DNA from: Stramenopiles sp. TOSAG23-6 | Taxonomy: Eukaryota; Sar | Assembly: GCA_900128565.1 (NCBI GenBank) | Contig: LT636104.1 | Location: 1 to 15,820 of the forward strand | Reading direction: 5' to 3' | Length of the DNA: 15,820 bases | Shown: positions 9,166 to 15,820 of the stretch, one piece after another | Layout of the letters: every line of letters begins with the position of its first letter | Numbering within the stretch: position 1 is the stretch's first letter | Translations under genes and position numbers: made by a program | The notes under the pieces: model-generated | Databases searched by the model: none | Seen by the model: the letters and a program-made list of their open reading frames with translations, nothing else | What the model was told of the DNA's origin: nothing

Positions 9166-10884
9166 ATGAATCTATGCAATTTGTGCATTCTTTTGCTAGT
9201 GTTCACACGAGCAGCCGTAGCCACTCCGCGGATGCATCAGGAGGGACAAGAACTTCGTCCAGAAGCTGGTCCAGAAGAGGGGTCAAATGCCGCTGGGAAG
9301 ACTGTCACAGAGAATGGCACAACATTTGGACACGAAGAGGATGTCTTAGGGACACAGGCATTCCATGGTTTTCTCTGGACTAAAAAGATCGTTTGGATAC
9401 CACCTATGGATGATGAAGGGAATTTTCTGTATGATGACCTTACAGCGACCTATAACAAGGGTGATGCAATTCGAATGTCAGCAGCAAAGGCAGAAAAGGA
9501 CAAACAGAACCAACAGGTAGAGACAAAAGCTGCTGAAGTAAATGATGAGCAGGGAGCAAAGGTAACACAACAAAAAGAGATTCGAAGCACAAGCAAAGCA
9601 GGAGATAAAGCAGGAGATAAATTTAACTTTGGCGGTTTCGTCTGGACAGCAATGTCTACAGTGACTACAACGAAAGTGTCAGCGGAAAAAGATCCAATTT
9701 GGTTCTTACCACCCTATCCCTATGATTATAATAAGCTCAGAGTTGGTAGCGATTTTCATGATATGCCTGTGATGAAATCGACATTTGTCAAAAATGAAGC
9801 TGAGCAAATGAGCAAAAAAATGAATGAATGGTTCTTGCAAAAAGAAACAGAAGCAAAAGTTGGAGATATATTTATTTTTGGAGGTGTTAAATGGACAGCA
9901 AAACCGGCTCCTGAAGAATACAGAGGTAACTTGAGATATAAACAAAAATACTGGGATCCTACCCCCAGAGAAACTGGTGTTGTGGCAACATGGAACCTTG
10001 TTGAGGCGTTTCATATGGGCATGAAGATTCCTAAAACCTGGCCTAAAACGCAAGCAGAAAATGGCAAGCAGGACCAACAAGTAGACCAAGTAGAGGCAGA
10101 AGACCAAGTAGAGGCAGAAGCTGCTGAAGAAAATGATGAGCAGGACCCAGAAGGAGATGGAGCAAAGGCAACACTACAACAAGAAGCGACTCGAAGCCCA
10201 ACAGTCGCACAAAAAGAAGCAGCAGCACAAAAAACAGAAGTAGCAAAACCAGCAATAAGACAAAAAAGAGCAGTGGCAGCGACAGCACCACCAGTCGCAG
10301 CAACGCCAGTCGAACGAAAAGAAGCAGTACAACCAGAACCGGCAGCAAAATCAACAACAAGACACCAAAAAGCAGCGGCAACAATCAAAGCAGGATATGA
10401 AGAAGGAGATAAATTTAACTTTCTTGATCTAGTCTGGACAGCAATGCGTACAGAAGGGGTGGACAAGAAAAAACATCCAATTTGGTTCGCACCCCCCTAT
10501 AATCTCAATTTCCCCCCCCCTGACCCAACAGGGAAATTTTATGGTAGCTATGCAGGTGATATACCTGTGATGAAATCGACATTTGACAAAAATGAAGCTG
10601 AGGAAATGAGCAAAAAAATGAAAGAATGGCTCATGCAGTTAGAAAAGGGAGCAAAACCTGAAGACACATTTTGGTTTGGAGGTGTTAAATGGACAGCGAA
10701 ACCTGCTCTTGGAGATATCAGAGGTGACATGAGATATAAACAAATATGGTTTGATCCTACCCCCACAATAGAACCTAATGTTGTGGCAACATATAACCTT
10801 GATGATGCGTTTCATATGAGCATGAAGAACAATCTCAACCTGAACAGAAGCCAAGGAATTGGACAAGAGAAAGAGAAAGAGTAA
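9166..10884 (+). CDS. Secreted protein of unknown family with five W-T-A modules
   Basis: 572 residues. The start at 9166 gives a clear signal peptide (hydrophobic CNLCILLLVF, likely cut after about A18-T20). I do not recognise the family. The body is built from a diverged module of roughly 45-75 residues: F-x-F-G-G-x-x-W-T-[AK], then an aromatic [IW]-[WY]-[FD]-x-P, then [MA]-[KT]-[SY]-[TN] and a helix with A-x-x-M-[SG]-x-K. Copies lie at about 66-108 (partial), 151-224, 233-287, 414-488 and 498-553. Copies 2+3 and 4+5 are a recent pair duplication: much of the DNA matches at a constant 798-base offset. Linkers 110-150 and 289-412 are low-complexity (A, K, E, Q, V, P). There are no cysteines after the signal peptide and no membrane segment. 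The likely role is an extracellular or surface structural or binding protein; this is inference from signal peptide and repeats only. Confidence 0.75.
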   Translation: MNLCNLCILLLVFTRAAVATPRMHQEGQELRPEAGPEEGSNAAGKTVTENGTTFGHEEDVLGTQAFHGFLWTKKIVWIPPMDDEGNFLYDDLTATYNKGDAIRMSAAKAEKDKQNQQVETKAAEVNDEQGAKVTQQKEIRSTSKAGDKAGDKFNFGGFVWTAMSTVTTTKVSAEKDPIWFLPPYPYDYNKLRVGSDFHDMPVMKSTFVKNEAEQMSKKMNEWFLQKETEAKVGDIFIFGGVKWTAKPAPEEYRGNLRYKQKYWDPTPRETGVVATWNLVEAFHMGMKIPKTWPKTQAENGKQDQQVDQVEAEDQVEAEAAEENDEQDPEGDGAKATLQQEATRSPTVAQKEAAAQKTEVAKPAIRQKRAVAATAPPVAATPVERKEAVQPEPAAKSTTRHQKAAATIKAGYEEGDKFNFLDLVWTAMRTEGVDKKKHPIWFAPPYNLNFPPPDPTGKFYGSYAGDIPVMKSTFDKNEAEEMSKKMKEWLMQLEKGAKPEDTFWFGGVKWTAKPALGDIRGDMRYKQIWFDPTPTIEPNVVATYNLDDAFHMSMKNNLNLNRSQGIGQEKEKE

Positions 10885-10902
10885 TGAACTCATGAACAAA
10901 AC

Positions 10903-10993
10903 ACAGATGATCAAAACATTGAAATGCTTTTAATTCCTATAAAAGAGCACAGACAATCAAATATTGAAACGCTTTTAATTTCTATAAAAGAGC
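10903..10993. repeat. Two-copy 46-base tandem repeat
   Basis: Copy 1 (10903-10948) and copy 2 (10949-10993) lie head to tail and differ at only a few positions. Both end in CTATAAAAGAGC and contain ATTGAAAYGCTTTTAATT. The repeat starts 19 bases after the secreted-protein stop. TATAAAAG in each copy resembles a TATA box, but they lie about 300 bases before the MHF1 ATG. Confidence 0.8.
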
Positions 10994-11068
10994 TTGATTT
11001 TCATTCCTTTTCTCATCCACATATTGCTTTATCTTCTAATAAATACATTAAAAGTTGATATCATGATC

Positions 11069-11087
11069 AGGGTTAGGGTTAGGGTTT
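11069..11087 (+). repeat. Interstitial TTAGGG telomere-type repeat
   Basis: AGGGTT is repeated about three times in a row, i.e. TTAGGG units in plus orientation. It is too short to be a chromosome end and genes continue on both sides. It could be a telo-box-like promoter element for the following MHF1 gene, or a scar of break repair by telomerase. The presence of the motif is certain; its role is not. Confidence 0.7.
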
Positions 11088-11291
11088 TCCATGTGTTTTA
11101 AACTTTTAGTCAACTTTTCAAACTCTTTTCCGTGTCAAAAAAAATGGAAAAAANAAATGAAAAAAAGTTGAAAGAAAAAGGAAAACAAGAACACAGCAAA
11201 AACATCTTAGAGAAAGATACAACGCGCGTTGAAAATGTGCTAAAACGAAAGACAAATTTTTACAAGTATTCCACACCGAAATCTCCCCCTG

Positions 11292-12023
11292 ATGAACACA
11301 ACAGACGAAGCAGCGCAAGATCTGAAGCGCGCAATCCACTATGCGGTGGTGAAGATTTGTGAAGCAGAAGGTAAGCGCAGTGAGTTCAAAGTTTCAAAGT
11401 ATGCTATGGCTACGATAGCACACATTACACAGAAATATGTATCGATATTAGGCAGTGACTTGAAAAAATTTGCGTTGCACGCAAGAAGAAAAACTGTAAA
11501 TGATGCTGATGTTTTACTTGCCACTCGCAACAACGCATCGCTCCAAATTATATTGAAGAGACGGAAGGATCAACTGCGAAGTTCTTCAAAAAAGTCAGTG
11601 ATTAAGAGGTCAAAGAACTCTAATAGCAGGGACCTAGATGACGAAGATAATGTAAGCCCATGTGTAAGCCCTTGTATAAGCCCTGTAACATCACATTCAT
11701 CACATACTTACCAAAAGGACAATAGAATGGATACTGATGATAGTTGTTTTGATGATGGTGGCACTGAGCAAATTCAAAATTCATTGGGTACAAAATTTGG
11801 TACGGATGCGCCGAGTCCAATAGACCAAAATTACAAAAGCAGTTTTAACGTTTGTTCTGAGGATGAGGAATACGGTCACATTGCCAAGAAAGATTGCCAT
11901 ATTGATAAATTAAATGAACCACAAAAACCGGATAATTTTGAAAATTTTGATTTTAACTCGGGTGCAAACTCAAATACGATGCTCTGTAGTTCCGATTCCG
12001 AATCTGACGACGCTTTCATGTAA
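11292..12023 (+). CDS. CENP-S / MHF1 histone-fold protein
   Basis: 243 residues, no intron. Residues about 8-92 form a histone fold of the CENP-S/MHF1 type: DLKRAIHYAVVKICEAEG, then SKYAMATIAHITQKY, then LKKFALHARRKTVNDADVLL and ATRNNASLQIIL. In other eukaryotes this protein pairs with CENP-X/MHF2. It works at kinetochores in the CENP-T-W-S-X complex and with FANCM at stalled forks and crossovers. A basic stretch follows (93-112), then a long acidic Ser/Asp-rich tail. The tail includes a triple S-P-C/V repeat (SPCVSPCISPV, about 122-132) and ends in SSDSESDDAFM. Known homologues are usually 100-150 residues, so the tail is an extension. Serines before Pro and acidic residues suggest phosphorylation by CDK- and CK2-type kinases; this is inference. 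Confidence 0.85.
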   Translation: MNTTDEAAQDLKRAIHYAVVKICEAEGKRSEFKVSKYAMATIAHITQKYVSILGSDLKKFALHARRKTVNDADVLLATRNNASLQIILKRRKDQLRSSSKKSVIKRSKNSNSRDLDDEDNVSPCVSPCISPVTSHSSHTYQKDNRMDTDDSCFDDGGTEQIQNSLGTKFGTDAPSPIDQNYKSSFNVCSEDEEYGHIAKKDCHIDKLNEPQKPDNFENFDFNSGANSNTMLCSSDSESDDAFM

Positions 12024-12519
12024 TTTTTTCTTTATAAACTAGTAATATATATCACGAAAACAAACGAGCCAATGTACCTAGTCTATATTGTTGTATGCGT
12101 TGTGAGATTCCGTACCATTTTTTTGTAAATACAAGCCAGTTTTCCTTCAACCAATAATTTTTTTTTGGAAAACAATTTTTTCTAATACGATAATAATAAT
12201 CAAATCGGTAATAAGCTATTTTGGAAAAATATAAAGATCGCAGTTCGCCGTTAAACACTCCATTACATATGGCATTATTTGTTTTTTATTTCACTATCTT
12301 AAACCTGATTTAAATTTCAAATTGGAGATAATATTTTTTTATTTCGTGTTTGTTCATTCTCCTAGATTTGGCCATAATTCTTTTTATGCCTTTTTATGAG
12401 GTTTTTCAGTACTTTTGTGAACTAAAAGTCGTGTTACATATTTATCACTTTACAATTATATCTATTCATCAGTACATACTGCAAAAACCTAAATAGTATT
12501 TACCTTCCATTAGGCAATA
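12024..12519. other. AT-rich intergenic region between MHF1 and SFT2
   Basis: 496 bases. I see no gene, RNA or clear repeat family. There are many T and A runs, a short repeat TTTTTATG around 12381-12398, and a small inverted repeat ACTTTT/AAAAGT (12411-12428). The minus frame at 12052-12258 has no domain. It should contain the MHF1 3' end and the SFT2 promoter. Confidence 0.55.
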
Positions 12520-13119
12520 ATGGCAACAATTGGTGAGATGACTGCTCTTGCAGATACTTCTGTTATAGTGACTAGATCAGACTACGAAGAATCGCCGTGT
12601 TGCCCCTCTTTGAATTTTGCACAGCGAGTCATAGGATTTGCAGGATTTTCATTTTTCGGGACATTTTTGTTATTTATGAGTGTAATTCAATGGCCAGAAC
12701 TTATTGTTAGTCCCGAAAAGTGGGTCGCTTCATATACCGTTGGGAATTGTTGTCTTCTCAGCTCAACTTTTGTAAGTTTCATTTTGAAAATCGTAAGAAT
12801 CGAATGCTCTTCCAATCAAGTTTACAAACTCACCCGAAAATTTCACATATATATCACAATATAATAGTTTTTGGTAGGTCCTTCATCACAATTAAAACTT
12901 ATGTGTAAAAAACATAGAATTGTGGCTGCAGTCTTATATGTTATCTCACTTTTAATAACAATTATTTGCACTCAATTGCCAACTTTTAATGGTGATGGAA
13001 TCTTTATTCTTTGTTTAGCCATTTTTCAAAGTTGTGCTTTATTCTGGTATTCATTATCATTTATTCCATATGCACGACATTGTTGTAGTAGATGTTTATC
13101 TTATATTTGTGGCAAGTAA
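12520..13119 (+). CDS. SFT2-family vesicle transport protein
   Basis: Two exons, 12520-12771 and 12868-13119, joined in phase 0, give 167 residues, close to the usual SFT2 size. Four membrane segments are visible at about 34-53, 69-86, 98-119 and 125-145. The family signature spans the junction: SYTVGNCCLLSSTF then FLVGPSSQLKLMC, matching the YTLGN..SLGST.FL.GP..QL pattern. SFT2 proteins are small Golgi membrane proteins that assist fusion of endosome-derived vesicles with the Golgi. The N-terminus (1-30) is cytosolic, and the C-terminus ends in a Cys-rich tail (HCCSRCLSYICGK) that could be palmitoylated. The GTG/TTG-type start near 12871 is only the middle of exon 2, not a separate gene. Confidence 0.9.
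12772..12867 (+). other. Canonical GT-AG intron of SFT2
   Basis: A 96-base intron, GTAAGT at 12772 and AATAG at 12863-12867. Both sides are phase 0 and splicing restores the conserved STFFLVGP motif. It shares no core (no CGTACG, no CCTAAC) with the introner-like elements. It shows that ordinary spliceosomal introns exist in this genome. Confidence 0.85.
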
Positions 13120-13336
13120 TTTATAAAAGTAACTTTAATATACATATTTTTTTAGATTTCACAGATTTCACATGCCTTAGATTTCGATTTTTCGTGTTGT
13201 CAAAAATATGACAGTCAAAGGTACAAGTTTGCTACCTTGAGGTCCTTGACTAATGATATGCAAACAGACACAGAATCACGCTTGTCAACATCAGACACAT
13301 AAGAATCAGTATCAGTTGTGATTTTGTTGCTGAAAG

Positions 13337-14102
13337 ATGCTTCTCCAATGGGCATTTACTCTAATATTCGGGCCTCTACTAGCATTGCTTGTATTCATCT
13401 TGTTACAGTTCGCGTATAAATGTTTACTTACAGATTCTGATACACCAAAACGGTTTCGTCCCTTCATTCCAACTACGGTGAAGGAAACGAGACATACTGA
13501 TTGTACCAGAGATGCGTTTAGACCTAAAAAGTTGCCTGAAAAAATTGATTATATAGTCGTCGGTAGTGGTATAAGCGGTCTTTATTGTGCCGGGCTTCTT
13601 TCAAAGTGTGGATACCGTGTAGTTGTACTGGAACAACACTATGTTGCTGGTGGATGTACTCACTCCTTTGAAGACAAAGGTTTTGAATTTGATACTGGCC
13701 TACACTATGTCGGCCGAATGGAAAAATATTCAAAACTATTTGATTTAGTCTCTGGGGAAGTCAAAGTTCGATGGGCAAAAATGGGAACGGAGGAAGATGG
13801 GCACACCTACGATGAGATAAAGCTCTCTGGTCAATCTATCCATCGATTTAGAGCAGGAAAAGAAAAATTTATCAATGATTTAGCTTCAAAATTTCCAGCT
13901 GAACGAGAAGGAATTATTGAATATGTTCGTTTAGTTCGAAAAGTCAACAAGTTAGCAGATTTATATTTCTTTGCAAAAACTTTTTCCAGACCTGTCCAGT
14001 GGCTACTCAATACATTTATAAATCGTTCATATTATTACTATGCAAACAAAACAGCGTCAGATGTTGTTAATAGTCTTATTAGCAATCCACATTGTAGAGC
14101 AC
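13337..14102 (+). CDS. RetSat-like FAD oxidoreductase (all-trans-retinol 13,14-reductase family), first exon only
   Basis: 255 complete codons plus one base, from ATG 13337. The N-terminus is a membrane anchor or signal (about 5-30). The FAD-binding dinucleotide fold follows: IDYIVVGSGISGLYCAGLL (70-88) with GxGxxG at 76-81 and the ribose-binding acidic residue E99 in VVVLEQH. Next come GGCTHSFE (105-112) and FDTGLHYVG (118-126), as in retinol saturase and carotenoid isomerase (CrtISO). Animal RetSat reduces all-trans-retinol to 13,14-dihydroretinol at the ER. The family is about 600 residues, so more than half is missing. The exon stops in phase 1 at an introner-like element, and the next coding sequence belongs to an unrelated zinc-finger gene. 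The substrate is not predictable. Confidence 0.85.
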
Positions 14103-14301
14103 GTACGTTGTACAATTTCATTTTAATTTCGAATTTTTTTTTCGTACGAAATTTTGTACCTAACAAATTTTTTAGAATTTTTTTTTACAAAAAATTCGAA
14201 TTTTTTTTTTACAAAAAATTCGAATTTATTTTTTCGTACGAAATTTTGTACCTAACAAAAAATTTTTAGAATTTTTTTTCAAATATTTTTCCAAAATAAA
14301 T
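14103..14301 (+). mobile_element. Double-length introner-like element (element 3), possible fusion of two introns
   Basis: It starts GTACG and ends ATAAAT (a variant of ATACAT). It is 199 bases, twice the usual size, and holds two cores: CGTACGAAATTTTGTACC at 14143-14160 followed by TAAC, and the same core again ending in CCTAAC at 14251-14256. The middle has ACAAAAAATTCGAATTT twice. The left exon ends in phase 1 while the right exon, counted from the consensus edge, needs phase 0. It looks like the 5' part of one intron joined to the 3' part of another. Confidence 0.7.
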
Positions 14302-14786
14302 GCTCATTTTTACTGTGAAGAATGTATAAAAAATCATATACAAGAAACCTTAACTAGTGGGAAATTTCCTGCGTATTGTCCTCAATGTGCAGTAGACTGT
14401 GGAGAAGGGAATGAACCCCTTTGTGGACGTATTGAAGGTAATGCATTAACATTTTTACAACGAAGAGGAGTTATCTCTCTAGAAACACAAATGCGTTTTT
14501 TGAAACAACAGTTGTACGTTTTTTTTTTTTTTTTTTTTTTAATTTTTTTTCGTACGAAATTTCGTACCTAACGATTTTTTTTTAAATTTCGAATTTAATT
14601 TTTTTTTTCACAATACATAAAAATGCAAGGAGAAGTTTTTTTTCAATGTCCTTCAAAAAATTGTGATTTATATTTAATTGATCAAGATCCTACACTAACC
14701 ATGCACATTGTAGAAGGTAAAGATGGTCAATATCTGAAAAGAGGCTCAGTGCCTGGAAAATGTGTTTGTGGTGCTTTGGTTTGTTT
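14302..14786 (+). CDS. RBR-type RING/IBR zinc-finger protein fragment (two exons)
   Basis: Exons 14302-14513 and 14619-14786, joined in phase 2 through a Leu codon. The fragment begins inside a RING: AHFYCEEC gives H-x2-C-x2-C, and YCPQC gives C-x2-C; the first Cys ligands are in an exon that is absent here. An IBR start follows: FFQCPSKNC (C-x4-C), about 35 residues, then CVCGALVC (C-x-C-x4-C). The remaining ligands would be in the next exon. Such RING-IBR-RING proteins are E3 ubiquitin ligases; the catalytic Cys of RING2 is not in this window. The ATG at 14623 is internal to exon 2 and is not a start. Both ends are cut by double-length introner-like elements. Confidence 0.75.
14514..14618 (+). 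mobile_element. Introner-like intron, element 4 (RBR gene)
   Basis: 105 bases, starting GTACG, with a long T run, the CGTACGAAATTTCGTACC core, CCTAAC at 14567-14572 and the end CACAATACAT. It contains no AG dinucleotide. Removing this exact span joins RFLKQQ through Leu to KMQGEVFFQCPSKNC. The first three AGs downstream (14627-14635) are all in the wrong phase and would destroy the C-x4-C zinc motif. Confidence 0.8.
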
Positions 14787-14813
14787 GTACGTTGTTTTCT
14801 TTTTTCTTTTTAC

Positions 14814-14848
<35 letters not shown>

Positions 14849-14881
14849 GTTTTTTCAAAAAAAATTTTTTACCAAAAAAAA

Positions 14882-14917
<36 letters not shown>

Positions 14918-14989
14918 GTGTAAAAAAATCGTTAGGTACAAAATTTACTATAAAAAAAAAATTCAAAATTCAAAAAAAATAAAACATAC
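14787..14989. mobile_element. Two introner-like ends facing each other across A/T homopolymers (element 5)
   Basis: The left end is a plus-strand donor, GTACG at 14787-14791, after the RBR exon. The right end is a minus-strand donor: GTATG read leftward from 14989, followed by TTTTATTTTTTTTGAATTTT and the core GTACCTAAC (complement at 14931-14939). Between them lie long A and T runs (about 14818-14915). Both flanking genes therefore run into the same 203-base block from opposite sides and neither has a 3' end here. This is twice the normal element length. Confidence 0.7.
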
Positions 14990-15820
14990 ATATCAACTTG
15001 TCCCCTAGTGAATAATTGATAAAATCAGAATCCGCTTGTAGTAATACAACAAACCTAACCATCAAGTATATCACGTAACCAGACATGGTTCCATGGTAAG
15101 GAGAGTCGAGTGGCGGATAAAACGAAGGATTAGCTTTGTTTAATTCTTTAAGCGGAGGATACCTGATTGCATGGTGTAAATATAACTTTAGGAGAATGAT
15201 CATTTTCTTTGGTTGATAATCATGATAATCCTTCAAAAATGTTTTGACTTCTAATGCAGAATTAACACCTTTGTTTTCAGGAGTGAATAGCGAAATATCG
15301 ATTTTACCAACCATGCCTTTCAGGAAAAGTTCCAAGTGTGCGTGCGTACTATGTGGGCTACGAATGAAAATATCACTCACCGGATCACTCACCATTTCCC
15401 CTAATGCATTTCTTAGCTCATCCCGTATGAAACTCAAGTACGAGAACAATGCGTCTATATGCACAGGGTCCGTACCATTTAACCCTAGACTATTACACTT
15501 TACAACGAAATCTATGTCTGATACGCCTGGAACAAAAAGCCCGGTTGCTGCGCTTCCGTATAATTCAAGAAATGCTTCTTCGAATTCAGGAATACTTTGT
15601 ATTGCTTTGACAAGCTTACATTTTAATTGCTCTATAAAAGCTTTAGTTGGACCAATGTTCTTTTGTACTTGGTCAAGTACGCATGAAAGTTGTGATACAA
15701 TTTCATCGTTGACTTTAACTGGGGCTTGCGGCTGCTGCTGATATTGATATTGATACGTGGTCCGTAAATATTCTCCAGCCGTGAAAGAAATTCCCGCCGC
15801 AGAGTATGCACTATCTACAA
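14990..15820 (-). CDS. Non-canonical poly(A) polymerase / terminal nucleotidyltransferase, partial
   Basis: 277 codons, open at the right edge and ended by an introner-type donor at 14989 (split codon). The nucleotidyltransferase motif is clear: ELYGSAATGLFVPGVSDIDF, with GS (88-89 of this fragment) and the metal-binding D101 and D103. The third carboxylate is D174 in GKIDISL. The helical central domain follows, with KKMIILLKLYL and GTMSGYVIYLMV in place of the usual GGLSSY motif. This is the architecture of TRF4/5, Cid1 and TENT enzymes, which add A or U tails to RNA. A short Tyr/Gln run (22-29) lies N-terminal to it. The missing 3' exon should hold the rest of the PAP-associated domain. Which subfamily it belongs to cannot be told from this part. 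The GTG near 15464 is internal. Confidence 0.88.

Larger units (their letters stand above)
10885..11291. other. Repeat-bearing intergenic region between secreted-protein gene and MHF1
   Basis: 407 bases with no supportable gene. It contains a 46-base tandem repeat, a TTAGGG-type array, an undetermined base (N at 11154) and a nested inverted repeat: CAACTTTT (11111-11118) with AAAAGTTG (11163-11170), and TTTTCC (11126-11131) with GGAAAA (11146-11151). The small plus frame at 11132-11362 is lysine-rich low complexity, spans the N and runs into MHF1 in another frame, so it is not called. Confidence 0.6.

Noticed and set aside
10011-10466. Long minus-strand frames opposite the secreted-protein gene (also 10043-10384)
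   Set aside because: They mirror the Ala/Lys/Glu-rich low-complexity linker, giving Leu/Val- or Ser/Ala-rich nonsense with no domain.
10903-10993. CRISPR-like array
   Set aside because: Only two adjacent copies with no spacer between them, in a eukaryotic setting.
11132-11362. Plus-strand frame of 76 codons before MHF1
   Set aside because: Lysine-rich low complexity crossing an N, overlapping MHF1 in another frame.
12772-12867. SFT2 intron as another introner copy
   Set aside because: Similar length but ordinary GTAAGT...AG ends, with no CGTACG or CCTAAC core and no ATACAT end.
13337-14786. A genuine RetSat-RBR fusion protein
   Set aside because: Exon phases disagree, both families are truncated at the join, and the intron between them is a double repeat; kept only as a finding.
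14623-14982. A small gene starting at ATG 14623
   Set aside because: It is the second RBR exon read on into homopolymer DNA; the zinc ligands continue from the previous exon.
15244-15741. Plus-strand frame of 165 codons at the right end
   Set aside because: It is antisense to the well-supported poly(A) polymerase exon and has no domain.

Overview
The window is nuclear DNA from a eukaryote, probably an AT-rich protist; I cannot fix the lineage. It encodes typical eukaryotic proteins: a soluble-adenylyl-cyclase-like protein, a CCR4-NOT subunit, a CENP-S/MHF1 histone fold, an SFT2 vesicle protein, a retinol-saturase-like oxidoreductase, an RBR-type zinc-finger fragment and a non-canonical poly(A) polymerase. 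TAA, TAG and TGA all act as stops, intergenic gaps are short, and there is a small interstitial TTAGGG array. No tRNA, rRNA, operon or CRISPR was seen.

Layout. Positions 333-6932 (+) hold a 2134-residue protein with a duplicated sAC core (cyclase C1, C2, NTPase, twice). All four cyclase domains appear to have lost catalytic residues. It converges on a CCR4-NOT subunit 3/5 gene (7112-8785, -). A 380-base divergent spacer leads to a secreted protein of unknown family with five diverged copies of a W-T-A type module (9166-10884, +). The next spacer holds a 46-base tandem repeat and the TTAGGG array. MHF1/CENP-S (11292-12023, +) and SFT2 (12520-13119, +, one ordinary GT-AG intron) follow.

The right end is a patchwork: the first exon of a RetSat-like gene (13337-14102, +), two exons of an RBR gene (14302-14786, +), and a poly(A) polymerase exon open to the window edge (14990-15820, -).

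The most interesting signal is a family of introner-like elements: near-identical, roughly 95-105 base introns inserted in unrelated genes. Each starts GTAYG, carries a CGTAYGAAA...GTACCTAAC core, and ends ATACAT with no AG at the exon boundary. In three junctions the reading frame and protein alignment point to the same edges, readable as TGTA...TACA inverted termini. Two of the elements contain no AG dinucleotide at all. They look like a dispersed mobile intron with a non-canonical 3' end, beside an ordinary GT-AG intron in SFT2. Two double-length elements (14103-14301 and 14787-14989) join exons of unrelated genes, so either the assembly or the genome has recombined inside them.
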